From: Aurantimonas sp. Leaf443
GTDB taxonomy: Bacteria > Pseudomonadota > Alphaproteobacteria > Rhizobiales > Rhizobiaceae
Assembly (NCBI RefSeq): GCF_001425575.1
Contig: NZ_LMRD01000002.1
Span: 26,443-90,442, forward strand
DNA length: 64,000 bases
Direction of reading: 5' to 3'
In this document: positions 27,346 to 36,323 of the stretch, piece after piece
How the letters are laid out: each line of letters begins with the position of its first letter
Position numbering within the stretch: the first letter of the stretch is position 1
Position numbers and translations under genes: made by a program
The notes under the pieces: generated by a model
Database searches by the model: none
What the model was told of the DNA's origin: nothing
The model's input: only the letters and a program-made list of their open reading frames with translations

Positions 27346-28272
27346 TTACTGCGCCCAGCGCATGACGAGGGGTTCGGTGCGGCGCACGAGCTCGATGAGG
27401 CCCGCGCGCGTTTGCGGATGGATCTGCTCCAGCGGATGGCGCACCGCCTCGCAGCCGATGACGCCGAATTCGGCCATGGCCGTCTTGGCGGCACGCAGGC
27501 CGCACTGGCGGTTCTCGTAGTTGATGAGCGGCAGGATCTTCTCGTACGCGTCCGCCGCGCCTTCCCGGTCGCCCGCGCGGTGCTTGTCGAAGACCGGGCG
27601 GATGAGATCGGGCAGGAGCGCGCTCGACATGGTGCCGGTGGCGCCCGCGTCGAGATCGGCCATCAGCGTGATCGCCTCCTCGCCGTCGAAGGGCCCGACG
27701 ATCGCCTCGCCGCCGGCCGCGATGAGCGCGCGCAGCTTGGCCGCCGTCTGCGGCGTCTCGATCTTGAAATGGCGCACCAGCGGCAGTTCCCTGGCCAGGC
27801 GCACGAGGAAGGGCACCGAGAGCGTCACGCCCGAGAGCGGCGCGTCCTGCACCATGATCGGCAGGCCGCTCGCCTCGCCCACGCGCTGGAAATGCTCGAG
27901 CGTCAGGCTCTCGTCGATGCGCATGCCCGTGCCGTGATAGGGCGGCATCAGCATGAGGAGGCTGGCGCCGCACTCGGCCGCGAACTTCGCCCGCTGCGCC
28001 GCCACGCGCGTGGAGAAGTGGCTGCACGTCACCATCACCGGCACGCGGCCCGCCACGTGCTCGATGCACAGGCGCGTCAGCGTCTCGCGCTCGTCGTCGG
28101 AGAGGAGGAACTGCTCGGAATAGTTGGCGAGGATGCAGATGCCGTCGACGCCCTGGTCGATCATGCAGTCCATCACCCGGCGCTGGCCCTCGAGGTCGAG
28201 GTCGCCATTCTCCAGGAAGGGCGTCGGCGCGACGGGAAAGAGGCCGGAGAAGACGGGCGGGGTCGAAGACAT
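27346..28272 (-). CDS. L-2-keto-3-deoxyarabonate dehydratase
   Basis: A 308-residue DapA-superfamily enzyme. [41 protein letters not shown] and FKIETPQT (Schiff-base Lys) follow the L-KDA dehydratase sequence of the non-phosphorylative L-arabinose pathway closely, as I recall the Azospirillum enzyme; lysine-pathway DapA has different motifs. Product is alpha-ketoglutarate semialdehyde, the substrate of the gene 77 bases downstream. A 7-bp hairpin (27321-27341) lies between the two. Arabinose dehydrogenase, lactonase and arabonate dehydratase are not in the window. The ATG 28272 precedes the conserved region by a few residues. Confidence 0.85.
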   Translation of the reverse strand: MSSTPPVFSGLFPVAPTPFLENGDLDLEGQRRVMDCMIDQGVDGICILANYSEQFLLSDDERETLTRLCIEHVAGRVPVMVTCSHFSTRVAAQRAKFAAECGASLLMLMPPYHGTGMRIDESLTLEHFQRVGEASGLPIMVQDAPLSGVTLSVPFLVRLARELPLVRHFKIETPQTAAKLRALIAAGGEAIVGPFDGEEAITLMADLDAGATGTMSSALLPDLIRPVFDKHRAGDREGAADAYEKILPLINYENRQCGLRAAKTAMAEFGVIGCEAVRHPLEQIHPQTRAGLIELVRRTEPLVMRWAQ

Positions 28273-28354
28273 CTGAAAGGGCTCCCGGGCGTGGATCGGG
28301 CGGGACCTGAACGACCCGCGCAAGCCTCATAGAACAGGCCGGGGCCGGCTGCAG

Positions 28355-28374
28355 CAAAAAAGTATGATTTTTAT
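28355..28374. promoter_or_regulatory. AT-rich island upstream of the dehydratase gene
   Basis: A 20-base island of mostly A and T (core AAAAAAGTATGATTTTTA) in otherwise GC-rich DNA, 83 bases upstream of the dehydratase and between it and the HisD-like gene. A/T symmetry around TATGAT suggests a promoter or operator, but no clear -35/-10 pair was fixed. Confidence 0.35.
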
Positions 28375-28432
28375 CGCCCGCGACGGACCCGGCGGTCGCG
28401 CGCGCCCGGCCCGTCCTCTCGCTGCGCTCGCC

Positions 28433-29758
28433 CTACCGTGCGGACGGCGCCGCGCGGAACAGGTCCGGCCTCTCCAGCCGCAGCGCGGCGGCGCGGCGGT
28501 GGCCTTCGAGCCCCTCGCTGGCGCTCTGGCGCACGGCCGCCGGCGCCACGGCCGCGACGCCCTCGGGCTCGATCCACTGATGCGTGGCGACCTTCACGTA
28601 GGAGCCGACCCACAGGCCCCCCGTGTAGCGCCCCGCGCCCATCGTCGGCAGCGTGTGATTGGTGCCGCAGCACTTGTCGGAATAGACGACGCTCGCCAGG
28701 GGGCCGATGAACAGGGAGCCGTAGCCCGACAGCTTTTGCGCGAAGGCGCGGGCGTCGCGCGTGTGCACCTGCAGGTGTTCGGCGGCGATATGGTCGGAAT
28801 AGGCGATCATGTCGGCCTCGTCGGCGCAGACCGTGACCTCGCCCTGACGCTCCCAGGCGACGCGCGCGACGCCGGCGGTGGAGAGGGTCAGGAGCTGGCG
28901 CTCGACCTCGGCCACCACCGCCTCGGCGAGCGGCCGATGCGTGGTGATGAGGCCGACGCGGGTGTGGATGTCGTGCTCGGCCTGCGCCAGGAGATCCGTC
29001 GCGATGATCTGCGCGTTCCCGGTCTCGTCGGCGAGCGTGTAGATCTCGCTCGGCCCCGCCAGCTGGTCGATGCCGACCGGCCCGAAGACCTGCCGCTTGG
29101 CCTCGTTCACATAGGCGTTGCCGGGTCCGACGATCTTGTCGACCGAGGGGATCGACGCCGTGCCGTAGGCCATGGCGGCGATGGCCTGCGCCCCGCCGAC
29201 GCGGAAGATGCGGGTCGCGCCCGAGAGATGGCAGCCCGCCACCATCGCCTCGGCGGCCGTCGGCGGCAGGCAGGCGATCACCTCGGCGCAGCCGGCGACC
29301 TTGGCCGGCACGATGGTCATCACCGGGGCCGACAGGAGCGGATAGCGCCCGCCCGGCACATAGGCGCCGACGCGCCCGACGGGGATGACGCGGTGGCCGA
29401 GATGGAGGCCCGGCAGGAGCTCGATCTCGAGCGGCAGGATGGTGGCGAGCTGCGCCTGCGCGAAGGCGCGCACGTTGGCGATGGCGAATTCGGTGTCGGC
29501 GCGCGTCTGCGGATCGAGCGCGGCGACCGCCGCCTCGCGCTCGGCCATGCTCACCTCGAAGGCCTGCGGCTCCACCCCGTCGAAGGTCCTGGAGAAGCGG
29601 CGCAGGGCGGCGTCTCCCTCCGTCCGCACGGCGGCGAGAATGCCCGTCACGCTCTCGCCGACGCTGGTCTGCGTGGCGGCGTCGGCGACGGGCGCCTTGA
29701 TCCGCACGAGGCGCGCCGTCAGCGACTTGATCGGGTCGGACTTTACCGCTTCGGACAT
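28433..29758 (-). CDS. HisD-family NAD-dependent alcohol dehydrogenase
   Basis: A 441-residue member of the histidinol-dehydrogenase fold. Seen: RVGAYVPGGRYPLLSAPVM, KIVGPGNAYVNEAKRQVFG, IDQLAGPSEI, LLAQAEHDIHTR, AAEHLQVHT and CCGTNHTLPT. The family also includes HpsN (2,3-dihydroxypropanesulfonate 3-dehydrogenase) and other catabolic paralogues; the RYTGGLWVGSYVKVATHQWI segment and GGRYPLLSAPVMT resemble those more than biosynthetic HisD. It is not next to his genes but to a transporter and an XRE-cupin regulator, so a catabolic alcohol oxidation is inferred. Start ATG 29758. Confidence 0.75.
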   Translation of the reverse strand: MSEAVKSDPIKSLTARLVRIKAPVADAATQTSVGESVTGILAAVRTEGDAALRRFSRTFDGVEPQAFEVSMAEREAAVAALDPQTRADTEFAIANVRAFAQAQLATILPLEIELLPGLHLGHRVIPVGRVGAYVPGGRYPLLSAPVMTIVPAKVAGCAEVIACLPPTAAEAMVAGCHLSGATRIFRVGGAQAIAAMAYGTASIPSVDKIVGPGNAYVNEAKRQVFGPVGIDQLAGPSEIYTLADETGNAQIIATDLLAQAEHDIHTRVGLITTHRPLAEAVVAEVERQLLTLSTAGVARVAWERQGEVTVCADEADMIAYSDHIAAEHLQVHTRDARAFAQKLSGYGSLFIGPLASVVYSDKCCGTNHTLPTMGAGRYTGGLWVGSYVKVATHQWIEPEGVAAVAPAAVRQSASEGLEGHRRAAALRLERPDLFRAAPSAR

Positions 29759-29899
29759 GGGGCGCTTCCTTCTTGGGCGTTCCGGCGCCGGGAAGCTCGC
29801 AGAAGCGGCAGAAGGGGACAATGGCGCCGCCGCGCCGCGACCAGTATTCTCACCGGCAGACGCCGCGCGACCGGCGAAGCCAAGCGAGGAGACGACGCC

Positions 29900-30448
29900 A
29901 TGCCGGCCATCGGAGCGGGACTGCGGGAATTGCGGCGCCGCCGCCAGCTGACGACGCGCCAGCTGGCGGCGCGCTCGGGCATCTCCCACTCCACCATCTC
30001 GCTCCTGGAGCGCGACCGCATGAGTCCTTCGGTGGACACGCTCGGCGCCATCCTCGAGGCCATGGGCTCGACGCTCACCGGCTTCTTCTCCGAGCTCGGC
30101 GACCGCATCCCCCACTCGCCCTTCTATGCCGGGCCCGACCTGCCGGAGATCGGGCGCGTCGACGGCATCTCCTACCGCATGGTCGGCATCAACCACCCGA
30201 ACCGGCGCCTCCTCATGCTGCGCGAGACCTACCGGCCGGGCGCCGACACGGGCGAGGCCTTCTCGCACACGGCGCACGAGGCGGGCATCGTCACGAGCGG
30301 GGCGGTGGAGATCACGGTGGGGGCCGAGACGCGGCGGCTCTCGGCGGGCGACGCCTACTATTTCGACAGCGCCACGCCCCACCGCTTCCGCAATGCGGGC
30401 GAGGAACCGGCCGAGCTCATCAGCGCCATCACGCCGCCGACCTACTGA
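29900..30448 (+). CDS. XRE-cupin transcriptional regulator
   Basis: A 182-residue regulator with an N-terminal Cro/CI helix-turn-helix (LRELRRRRQLTTRQLAARSG, then SHSTISLLERDRMSPSVDTL) and a C-terminal cupin (HTAHEAGIVTSGAVEITVGA, then AGDAYYFDSATPHRFRNAGE) that would bind a small effector. PuuR-like proteins of this layout control amine or amino-acid uptake. ATG 29900 follows a GAGGAGA ribosome site. It is divergent from the HisD-like gene and upstream of an ABC operon; a palindrome 29 bases after its stop is a likely target. Confidence 0.85.
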   Translation: MPAIGAGLRELRRRRQLTTRQLAARSGISHSTISLLERDRMSPSVDTLGAILEAMGSTLTGFFSELGDRIPHSPFYAGPDLPEIGRVDGISYRMVGINHPNRRLLMLRETYRPGADTGEAFSHTAHEAGIVTSGAVEITVGAETRRLSAGDAYYFDSATPHRFRNAGEEPAELISAITPPTY

Positions 30449-30476
30449 CGTAGCCCCGCCCGCGCGGACCGCAAGC

Positions 30477-30492
30477 TTGGAAATTTTTCCAA
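30477..30492. promoter_or_regulatory. Palindromic operator candidate before the ABC operon
   Basis: TTGGAAA-TT-TTTCCAA, a 7-2-7 perfect dyad in an AT-rich patch, 76 bases upstream of the binding-protein gene and just after the XRE-cupin gene. Compact A/T-centred dyads are typical for XRE-cupin dimers. Confidence 0.55.
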
Positions 30493-30567
30493 CCAGCCTC
30501 GCAAAGCCGTTTGTGTCCCTGCGCTTTCGTGCTTGAGTTTGAAACCGTTCAATCCTGGAGAAGCGCG

Positions 30568-31617
30568 ATGTCTGCGACGAAACTGGCGAAGATGATGGGT
30601 GGGCTGCTGCTGGGGTCGCTCATGGCGATGGCCCCCGCCGCCGCGCGCGACCTGACGGTCGTCTCCTGGGGCGGCAACTATCAGGACGCCCAGCGCACGA
30701 TCTACTTCAAGCCCTTCGCCGAGAAGAGCGGCAAGCCGCTTCTCGACGAGTCCTGGGACGGCGGCTACGGGGTGCTCTCGGCCAAGATGCAGGCCGGCAC
30801 GCCGAACTGGGACGTCGTCCAGGTGGAGGCCGAGGAACTGGCGCTCGGCTGCGCCGACGGCATCTACGAGGCGGTCGACTGGTCGAAGCTCGGCGGCGAG
30901 GACAAGTTCATCCCCTCGGCCGTCAGCGAATGCGGCGTGGGCGCCATCGTCTGGACCACGGGCCTCGGCTACGATGCGGACAAGCTGAAGGCCGCGCCGA
31001 CCAGCTGGGCCGACTTCTTCGACACCGCCAAGTTCCCCGGCAAGCGCGCGCTGCGCAAGGGCCCGAAATACTCGCTCGAATTCGCCCTCATCGCCGACGG
31101 CGTCGACCCGAAGGAGGTCTACGAGGTGCTGGGAACGCCCGAGGGCGTCGACCGCGCCTTCAAGAAGCTCGACACGATCAAGGGCGACCTGATCTGGTGG
31201 GAGGCGGGCGCCCAGCCCATCCAGCTCCTGGCCTCCGGCGAGGTGGTGATGACCTCGGCCTATAACGGGCGCCTGGCCGGCATCAACAAGAGCGAGGGCA
31301 AGAACTTCCAGATCGTCTGGCCGGGCTCGATCTACGCGGTGGACAGCTGGGTCGTGCTCAAGGGCTCGCCCAACAAGGACGCCGCCTTCGACTTCATCCA
31401 GTTCGCGAGCCTGCCCGAGAACCAGTCGAAGCTGCCCGACTACATCGCCTACGGCCTGCCGAACGTGGCGGCCGGCGAGATGCTGAAGCCCGAGACCGCC
31501 GCCGAACTGCCGACGGCGCCCGCGAATCTCGAGAGCGCCATCCCGCTCGACACCGATTTCTGGGTCGACAACATCGAGGCGCTGACGACGCGCTTCAACG
31601 CCTGGGTGGCGCAGTAA
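30568..31617 (+). CDS. PotD/PotF-like ABC substrate-binding protein
   Basis: A 349-residue periplasmic binding protein. N-terminal signal (LAKMMGGLLLGSLMAMAPAAA) with cleavage before RDLTVVSW. VVSWGGNYQDAQRTIYFKPF starts the mature lobe; IWWEAGAQPIQLLASGEVVM and YAVDSWVVLKGSPNKDAAFDF match the extracellular binding protein family that takes polyamines and related amines. Start ATG 30568 follows CTGGAGAAG. The ligand is not known; the linked aminotransferase and HisD-type enzyme suggest an amino or hydroxy compound. Confidence 0.85.
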   Translation: MSATKLAKMMGGLLLGSLMAMAPAAARDLTVVSWGGNYQDAQRTIYFKPFAEKSGKPLLDESWDGGYGVLSAKMQAGTPNWDVVQVEAEELALGCADGIYEAVDWSKLGGEDKFIPSAVSECGVGAIVWTTGLGYDADKLKAAPTSWADFFDTAKFPGKRALRKGPKYSLEFALIADGVDPKEVYEVLGTPEGVDRAFKKLDTIKGDLIWWEAGAQPIQLLASGEVVMTSAYNGRLAGINKSEGKNFQIVWPGSIYAVDSWVVLKGSPNKDAAFDFIQFASLPENQSKLPDYIAYGLPNVAAGEMLKPETAAELPTAPANLESAIPLDTDFWVDNIEALTTRFNAWVAQ

Positions 31618-31692
31618 GGATCGACGTCGCGCGGGGGCTCAGGCGCCATCGCCGGTCCCCCGTTCCCGCGAACCCAACCCCTCAAGGGCTCG

Positions 31693-32760
31693 ATGAAGAC
31701 CTTCATCCACTTCCAGGACGTCTCGAAGTCCTTCGGCCAGACGAAGGTCGTGGAGAATCTCGATCTGGCGGTGGAGAAGGGCGAGTTCCTGTCGCTGCTC
31801 GGGCCTTCCGGCTCGGGCAAGACGACGATCCTGATGATGCTCGCCGGCTTCGAGAACGCCAGTTCCGGCACGATTCTGATGGATGGCGAGCGCATCGAGG
31901 ACCTGCCGGCGCACCGGCGCGGCATCGGCGTCGTGTTCCAGAACTACGCGCTCTTCCCCCATATGACGATCGCCGAGAACGTCGCCTTCCCGCTGCAGAT
32001 GCGCAAGCTCGGCAAGGCGGAGATCGCCGAGCGCGTGAGAACGGGCCTCGAGCGGGTGCGCCTCGGCCATCTCGGCGACCGGCGGCCCGACCAGCTCTCC
32101 GGCGGCCAGCAGCAGCGCGTGGCGCTGACGCGCGCCCTCGTCTTCGAGCCCAAGGTCGTCCTCATGGACGAGCCGCTCGGCGCGCTGGACAAGCAGCTGC
32201 GCGAGGAGATGCAGCTGGAGATCCGCGAGCTCCACCGCAGGCTCGGCCTCACCGTCGTCTTCGTCACGCACGACCAGGGCGAGGCGCTGACCATGTCGAA
32301 CCGCATCGCGATCTTCGACAAGGGCCGCATCTCGCAGATCGGCACGGCCGCAGAGGTCTACGACCGGCCCGCCAACAGCTTCGTCGCCCAGTTCATCGGC
32401 GAGACCAATCTCCTGCCCGCGACCGTCGTCGGCGCGGACGGCGAAGGCCTTCTCCTCGATCTAGGGGAGGGGGCGCGGATCCGCGCGGCGCCCGCGACCG
32501 GCCGGCCGCTCGGCGCCGGCGCCGGCGCCCTCGTCTCCATCCGGCCGGAGCGGCTGTCGGTCCAGCCGGCGGGCGGGGCGGGGACCGTCGAGGCGCGAGT
32601 GGACGACGTCGTCTACCAGGGCGACCACCTGCGCCTGCATCTGTCGCGCGGGCCCCTGCGCTTCGTCGTGCGGTCCGAGCGCCGGGCGAGCGCGCCCGCC
32701 ATCGGCAGCCTCGCGCAATTGCGCTTCGATCCGGCCGACTGCGCGGTCTTCCCGGCATGA
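31693..32760 (+). CDS. PotA-like ABC transporter ATPase
   Basis: A 355-residue nucleotide-binding subunit. Walker A GPSGSGKTT near 36-44, Q-loop VFQNYALFPHMTI, signature LSGGQQQRVALTRAL near 137, Walker B VVLMDEPLGALD, and H-loop FVTHDQGEA. The C-terminal third is a TOBE domain (SIRPERLSV), usual for spermidine/putrescine and Fe-type importers. Its stop overlaps the next start by ATGA. Normal length. Confidence 0.92.
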   Translation: MKTFIHFQDVSKSFGQTKVVENLDLAVEKGEFLSLLGPSGSGKTTILMMLAGFENASSGTILMDGERIEDLPAHRRGIGVVFQNYALFPHMTIAENVAFPLQMRKLGKAEIAERVRTGLERVRLGHLGDRRPDQLSGGQQQRVALTRALVFEPKVVLMDEPLGALDKQLREEMQLEIRELHRRLGLTVVFVTHDQGEALTMSNRIAIFDKGRISQIGTAAEVYDRPANSFVAQFIGETNLLPATVVGADGEGLLLDLGEGARIRAAPATGRPLGAGAGALVSIRPERLSVQPAGGAGTVEARVDDVVYQGDHLRLHLSRGPLRFVVRSERRASAPAIGSLAQLRFDPADCAVFPA

Positions 32761-33935
32761 TCCGGGCCGGCGCCTCCCTGCGCAGCGCCGCGCTCGTCGC
32801 GCCGCTCTTCCTCTTCCTCGCCGTCTTCTTCGTCTGGCCCCTGTGGACCATGATCTCCGTCTCGGTCCGCGACGGCGCCGTCGCCTCCGTCCTGCCGCAG
32901 ACGGCCGCCGCCATCGGCGACTGGTCGGGGGAGAGCGTGCCGGACGCCGCGATCCAGGCCGCGCTCGTCGCCGACCTGCGCGTCGCCGCGACGATCGACC
33001 TCGGCCCCGCCGTGCGCCGCCTCAACAGCGACGTCTCGGGCTTCCGCACGCTCATCCCCAAGACCGCGACGGCGGCGCGCGAGGCCCCCGAGGGCACGCC
33101 GGTCGACCTTCCCGCGCTCGACCGGCGCTGGGCGGACCCGCGCTTCTGGGCCGCGATCCAGAGCGCCTCCTCGGCCTATACCGACCGCAATCTCCTCGCC
33201 TCCGTGGACCTGACGCGCGACGAGGCGGGCGCGGTCGTCTCCATGCCCGCGGGAAGCTCGGCCAACCGGCTCATCATCGGGCGCACCTTCCTGATCGCGG
33301 GCGTCATCACGCTGTGCTGCCTGGCGATCGGCCTGCCCTACGCGATGCTGATGGCCGCGACGTCCGGCTGGAAGCGCAACCTCCTCCTGATGGCCGTGCT
33401 CCTGCCGCTCTGGACCTCGCTCCTCGTGCGCACCGCCGCCTGGTTCATCCTCCTGCAGGATCAGGGCCTCATCAACCGCACCCTGATGGCGCTCGGCGTG
33501 ACCGACGGGCCGCTGCCGCTGATCTTCAACCGCACGGGCGTCGTGATCGCCATGACGCACGTGCTCCTGCCCTTCATGGTCCTGCCGATCTACAGCGCCG
33601 TGAACGCCATCCCGAAGACGCTGATGCCGGCCGCCGCCTCGATGGGCGCCAACAGGTTCGCCGCCTTCCGCCGCATCCTCCTGCCGCTCGCGATGCCCGG
33701 CATCCTGTCGGGCGCGCTCCTCGTCTTCATGGTGGCGATCGGCTACTACATCACGCCCGCCCTCGTCGGCGGGGCAAACGACCAGATGATCTCCTCGATC
33801 ATCGCCTTCTACGCGCTGCAGACGGCCAACTGGGGCATGGCGGGCGCGCTCGGGCTGATCCTCCTCGTCGTCACCACGATCCTCTATCTTCTCTACGGCC
33901 GGCTCTCGCGCTCCGGCTCGCCGCTGGGAGCCTGA
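32757..33935 (+). CDS. PotB-like permease with a large periplasmic insertion
   Basis: A 392-residue membrane permease. Membrane segment 1 is at about 15-35; residues 40-165 form an unusually long soluble loop (VPDAAIQAALVADLRVAA, then ADPRFWAAIQSASSAYTDRN) before five further segments. The EAA-type coupling loop is AAASMGANRFAAFRRILLPL near 295. Standard PotB is about 280 residues, so the loop accounts for the extra length. It overlaps potA-like by four bases and is followed after three bases by the second permease. Confidence 0.88.
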   Translation: MIRAGASLRSAALVAPLFLFLAVFFVWPLWTMISVSVRDGAVASVLPQTAAAIGDWSGESVPDAAIQAALVADLRVAATIDLGPAVRRLNSDVSGFRTLIPKTATAAREAPEGTPVDLPALDRRWADPRFWAAIQSASSAYTDRNLLASVDLTRDEAGAVVSMPAGSSANRLIIGRTFLIAGVITLCCLAIGLPYAMLMAATSGWKRNLLLMAVLLPLWTSLLVRTAAWFILLQDQGLINRTLMALGVTDGPLPLIFNRTGVVIAMTHVLLPFMVLPIYSAVNAIPKTLMPAAASMGANRFAAFRRILLPLAMPGILSGALLVFMVAIGYYITPALVGGANDQMISSIIAFYALQTANWGMAGALGLILLVVTTILYLLYGRLSRSGSPLGA

Positions 33936-33938
33936 GCC

Positions 33939-34730
33939 ATGCTGCGCAGCGTCCAGGTCCTGTTCGGCGCGGCGGCGGTGGTGTTCCTGCTCCTGCCGCT
34001 CGTGGCCATCCTGCCGCTCGCCTTCACGTCGGGCATCTTCCTGAACTACCCGATCCCCGCCTTCTCGACCCGCTGGTTCGGCGAACTCGCCGCCGCCGAC
34101 GTCTGGCGCCTGTCGATCGTCAACTCGCTCGTCATCGGCCTCGGCGCGACGATGCTCTCCGTCGTCCTCGGCACGCTCGCCGCGCTGGGCCTGCGCAACG
34201 GGCTCATCCCGTTCCCGAACGTGATGCGCACCTTCTTCCTCCTGCCGATGGTGGTGCCGGCCGTGGTGCTGGGCGTCGGCCTGCAGATCTCGCTGGTGCG
34301 GCTCGGCCTTGCCGGCGGCTATGCCGGCGTCATCCTCGCCCATGCCGTCCTGTGCGTGCCCTTCGTCGTGATCAGCGTCTCGACCGCGCTGCAGGCGATC
34401 GACCGGCGGGTGGAGCGGGCGGCGGCGAGCCTCGGCGCCTCGCCCGTCACCGTCTTCCGGCGCGTGACCTTCCCGCTGGCGCTGCCGGGCATCGTCACCG
34501 GCGCGGTCTTCGCCTTCGCCACGTCGCTCGACGAGGTGGTGCTGACGCTCTTCGTCGCCGGGCCGAACCAGCGCACGCTCGCGCGCCAGATGTTCTCCTC
34601 GATCCGCGAGAACATCTCGCCGGCGATCGCGGCGGCCGCCTTCCTCCTCATCGTCGGAACGCTGCTCCTGGCCGCCCTGGTCGGGCTGATGAACCGGCGC
34701 CGCCGCGCCGCCGTCGCGCCGGGCGTCTGA
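33939..34730 (+). CDS. PotC-like ABC permease
   Basis: A 263-residue permease with six membrane segments; the EAA loop reads AAASLGASPVTVFRRVTFPLA. It lacks the large loop of its partner. FATSLDEVVLTLFVAGP is the usual PotC sequence near the end. It is the last gene of the four-gene operon and is followed by a strong terminator. Confidence 0.9.
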   Translation: MLRSVQVLFGAAAVVFLLLPLVAILPLAFTSGIFLNYPIPAFSTRWFGELAAADVWRLSIVNSLVIGLGATMLSVVLGTLAALGLRNGLIPFPNVMRTFFLLPMVVPAVVLGVGLQISLVRLGLAGGYAGVILAHAVLCVPFVVISVSTALQAIDRRVERAAASLGASPVTVFRRVTFPLALPGIVTGAVFAFATSLDEVVLTLFVAGPNQRTLARQMFSSIRENISPAIAAAAFLLIVGTLLLAALVGLMNRRRRAAVAPGV

Positions 34731-34760
34731 TACCGGCCCGCTTCGCCGACGGAAGGCCCC

Positions 34761-34800
34761 AACGAAGAAGGCCGGCGCGCGGGCGCCGGCCTTCTTCGTT
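34761..34800. terminator. Bidirectional terminator of the ABC operon
   Basis: AACGAAGAAGGCCGGCGC (34761-34778) pairs perfectly with 34783-34800 around a GCGG loop, an 18-bp stem, followed by CTTCC. It lies between the permease and a convergent aminotransferase gene and can serve both. Confidence 0.85.
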
Positions 34801-34827
34801 CTTCCCGTGCGGGCCTGCGCTCGAGCC

Positions 34828-36201
34828 TCAGGCGGCGGCGAGCGCCTCGGCCACCTCGTCGAGCGTCTTGGCGAAGCGGGCGACCATGTCGTGGATCTCC
34901 GGCTCGGTGATGATCATCGGCGGGCAGAAGGCGATCTGGTCGCCGATGGCGCGGATGATGAGGCCGTTCTCGTGGCCCTTGGCGAAGACCATGGCGCCGA
35001 CGCGCCCGACCGGGTCGAAGCGCGCCTTGGTCGCCTTGTCGGCGACGAGCTCGATCGCGGCGATGAGGCCGGCGCCGCGCACCTCGCCGACGAGCCTGTG
35101 CCCGGCGAACTTCCGCAGCTCGGCCTGCATGATCTCGCCCATGGCGCGGGCGTTCTCCACGAGGCCCTTCTCGACGATGATGTCGAGATTCTCGTTGGCG
35201 ACGGCGCAGGAGACCGGATGGCCGCTGGTGGTGAAGCCGTGGCCGAACGTGCCGATCTTGGCGGTGTTGTCGGCGACGCCCTGATAGATCTTGTCGGAGA
35301 ACAGGATGGCGGCCAGCGGCAGGTAGGAGGAGGTCAGCTGCTTGGAGAGAACGAGCACGTCCGGCTCGATCCCGTAATAGTCGCAGGCGAACATCGTGCC
35401 GAGGCGCCCGAAGCCGTTGATGACCTCGTCGGCGACGATGAGCACGTCGTGCCGGCGGCAGACCTCCTGCACCTTCTGCCAGTAGGTGGCCGGCGGCGGC
35501 AGGACGCCGCCCGCGCCCATCAGCGGCTCGCCGATGAAGGCGGCGATCGTGTCGGCCCCGGCCTCCAGGATCGTGGCTTCCAGCTCCTCGGCGAGGCGCG
35601 TGGCGAAGTCCTCCTCGCTCTCGCCGGGCTGGGCGTTGCGCCAGTAATGCGGGCAGGTGACGTGCTTGACGGGGATCGCCGGCAGGTCGAAATCGCGGTG
35701 GTTGGTGGGCAGGCCCGTCAGCGAGCCGGAGGCGATGGTGATGCCGTGATAGGCCGTCTGGCGGGCGATGAAGGTCTTCTTCTTCGGCCGGCCGATCGCG
35801 TTGTTGTAGTACCAGATCAGCTTGACGACCGTGTCGTTGGCCTCCGAGCCGGAATTGGTGAAGAAGGCGCGGTCGAGGCCGGCCGGGCTCATCGCCACCA
35901 GCCGCTCGGCCAGCCGGATCATCGGCTCGTTCGATTTGTGGCTGAACGTGTGGTAGAAGGGCAGCTTCTGCATCTGCCGGTGCGCGGCATCCGCGAGGCG
36001 CTTCTCGCCGAAGCCGACGCCCACGCTCCACAGGCCCGCCATGGCCTCGATGTAGCGCCGCCCCTCCGTATCGTAGACATAGATGCCCTCGCCGCGATCG
36101 ATGACGATCGGCCCCGCCTCCTCGTGCCGGCGCGCGTTCGTCACCGGGTGCAGGACATAGGCGACGTCGCGCCCTTCGAGGGAGTTGGGCAGGTAGGTCA
36201 T
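34828..36201 (-). CDS. Class III PLP aminotransferase (omega-amine type)
   Basis: A 457-residue PLP enzyme of the aspartate-aminotransferase superfamily class III. RAFFTNSGSEANDTVVKL (phosphate binding), TAYHGITIASGSLTG, VADEVINGFGRLG (pyridine-N Asp), LSKQLTSSYLPLAA (Schiff-base Lys near 285) and TFGHGFTTSGHPVSC are intact. The closest recalled group is omega-amino acid or amine:pyruvate transaminase. It converges on the PotABCD-like operon and probably processes the imported amine or its product, but the substrate is unproven. ATG 36201 follows an AAGGAGAT-type ribosome site. Confidence 0.85.
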   Translation of the reverse strand: MTYLPNSLEGRDVAYVLHPVTNARRHEEAGPIVIDRGEGIYVYDTEGRRYIEAMAGLWSVGVGFGEKRLADAAHRQMQKLPFYHTFSHKSNEPMIRLAERLVAMSPAGLDRAFFTNSGSEANDTVVKLIWYYNNAIGRPKKKTFIARQTAYHGITIASGSLTGLPTNHRDFDLPAIPVKHVTCPHYWRNAQPGESEEDFATRLAEELEATILEAGADTIAAFIGEPLMGAGGVLPPPATYWQKVQEVCRRHDVLIVADEVINGFGRLGTMFACDYYGIEPDVLVLSKQLTSSYLPLAAILFSDKIYQGVADNTAKIGTFGHGFTTSGHPVSCAVANENLDIIVEKGLVENARAMGEIMQAELRKFAGHRLVGEVRGAGLIAAIELVADKATKARFDPVGRVGAMVFAKGHENGLIIRAIGDQIAFCPPMIITEPEIHDMVARFAKTLDEVAEALAAA

Positions 36202-36323
36202 CGAGATCTCCTTCGGCAAGCCGGCGTGCCGCAAGAACCGTGGGTCCTCCCGTGGTATCAGACAAAGCGGGCGATGCCAGCAGACAGTTGGGCCTGTCCA
36301 GAAAAGTGAGCGGGCGGGTGTCG

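Noticed and set aside
27346-28272. Lysine-pathway dapA
   Set aside because: Motifs match L-KDA dehydratase and the neighbour is the next enzyme of that pathway.
28433-29758. Histidine-biosynthesis hisD
   Set aside because: No his genes nearby; motifs and transporter context fit catabolic HisD-family paralogues better.
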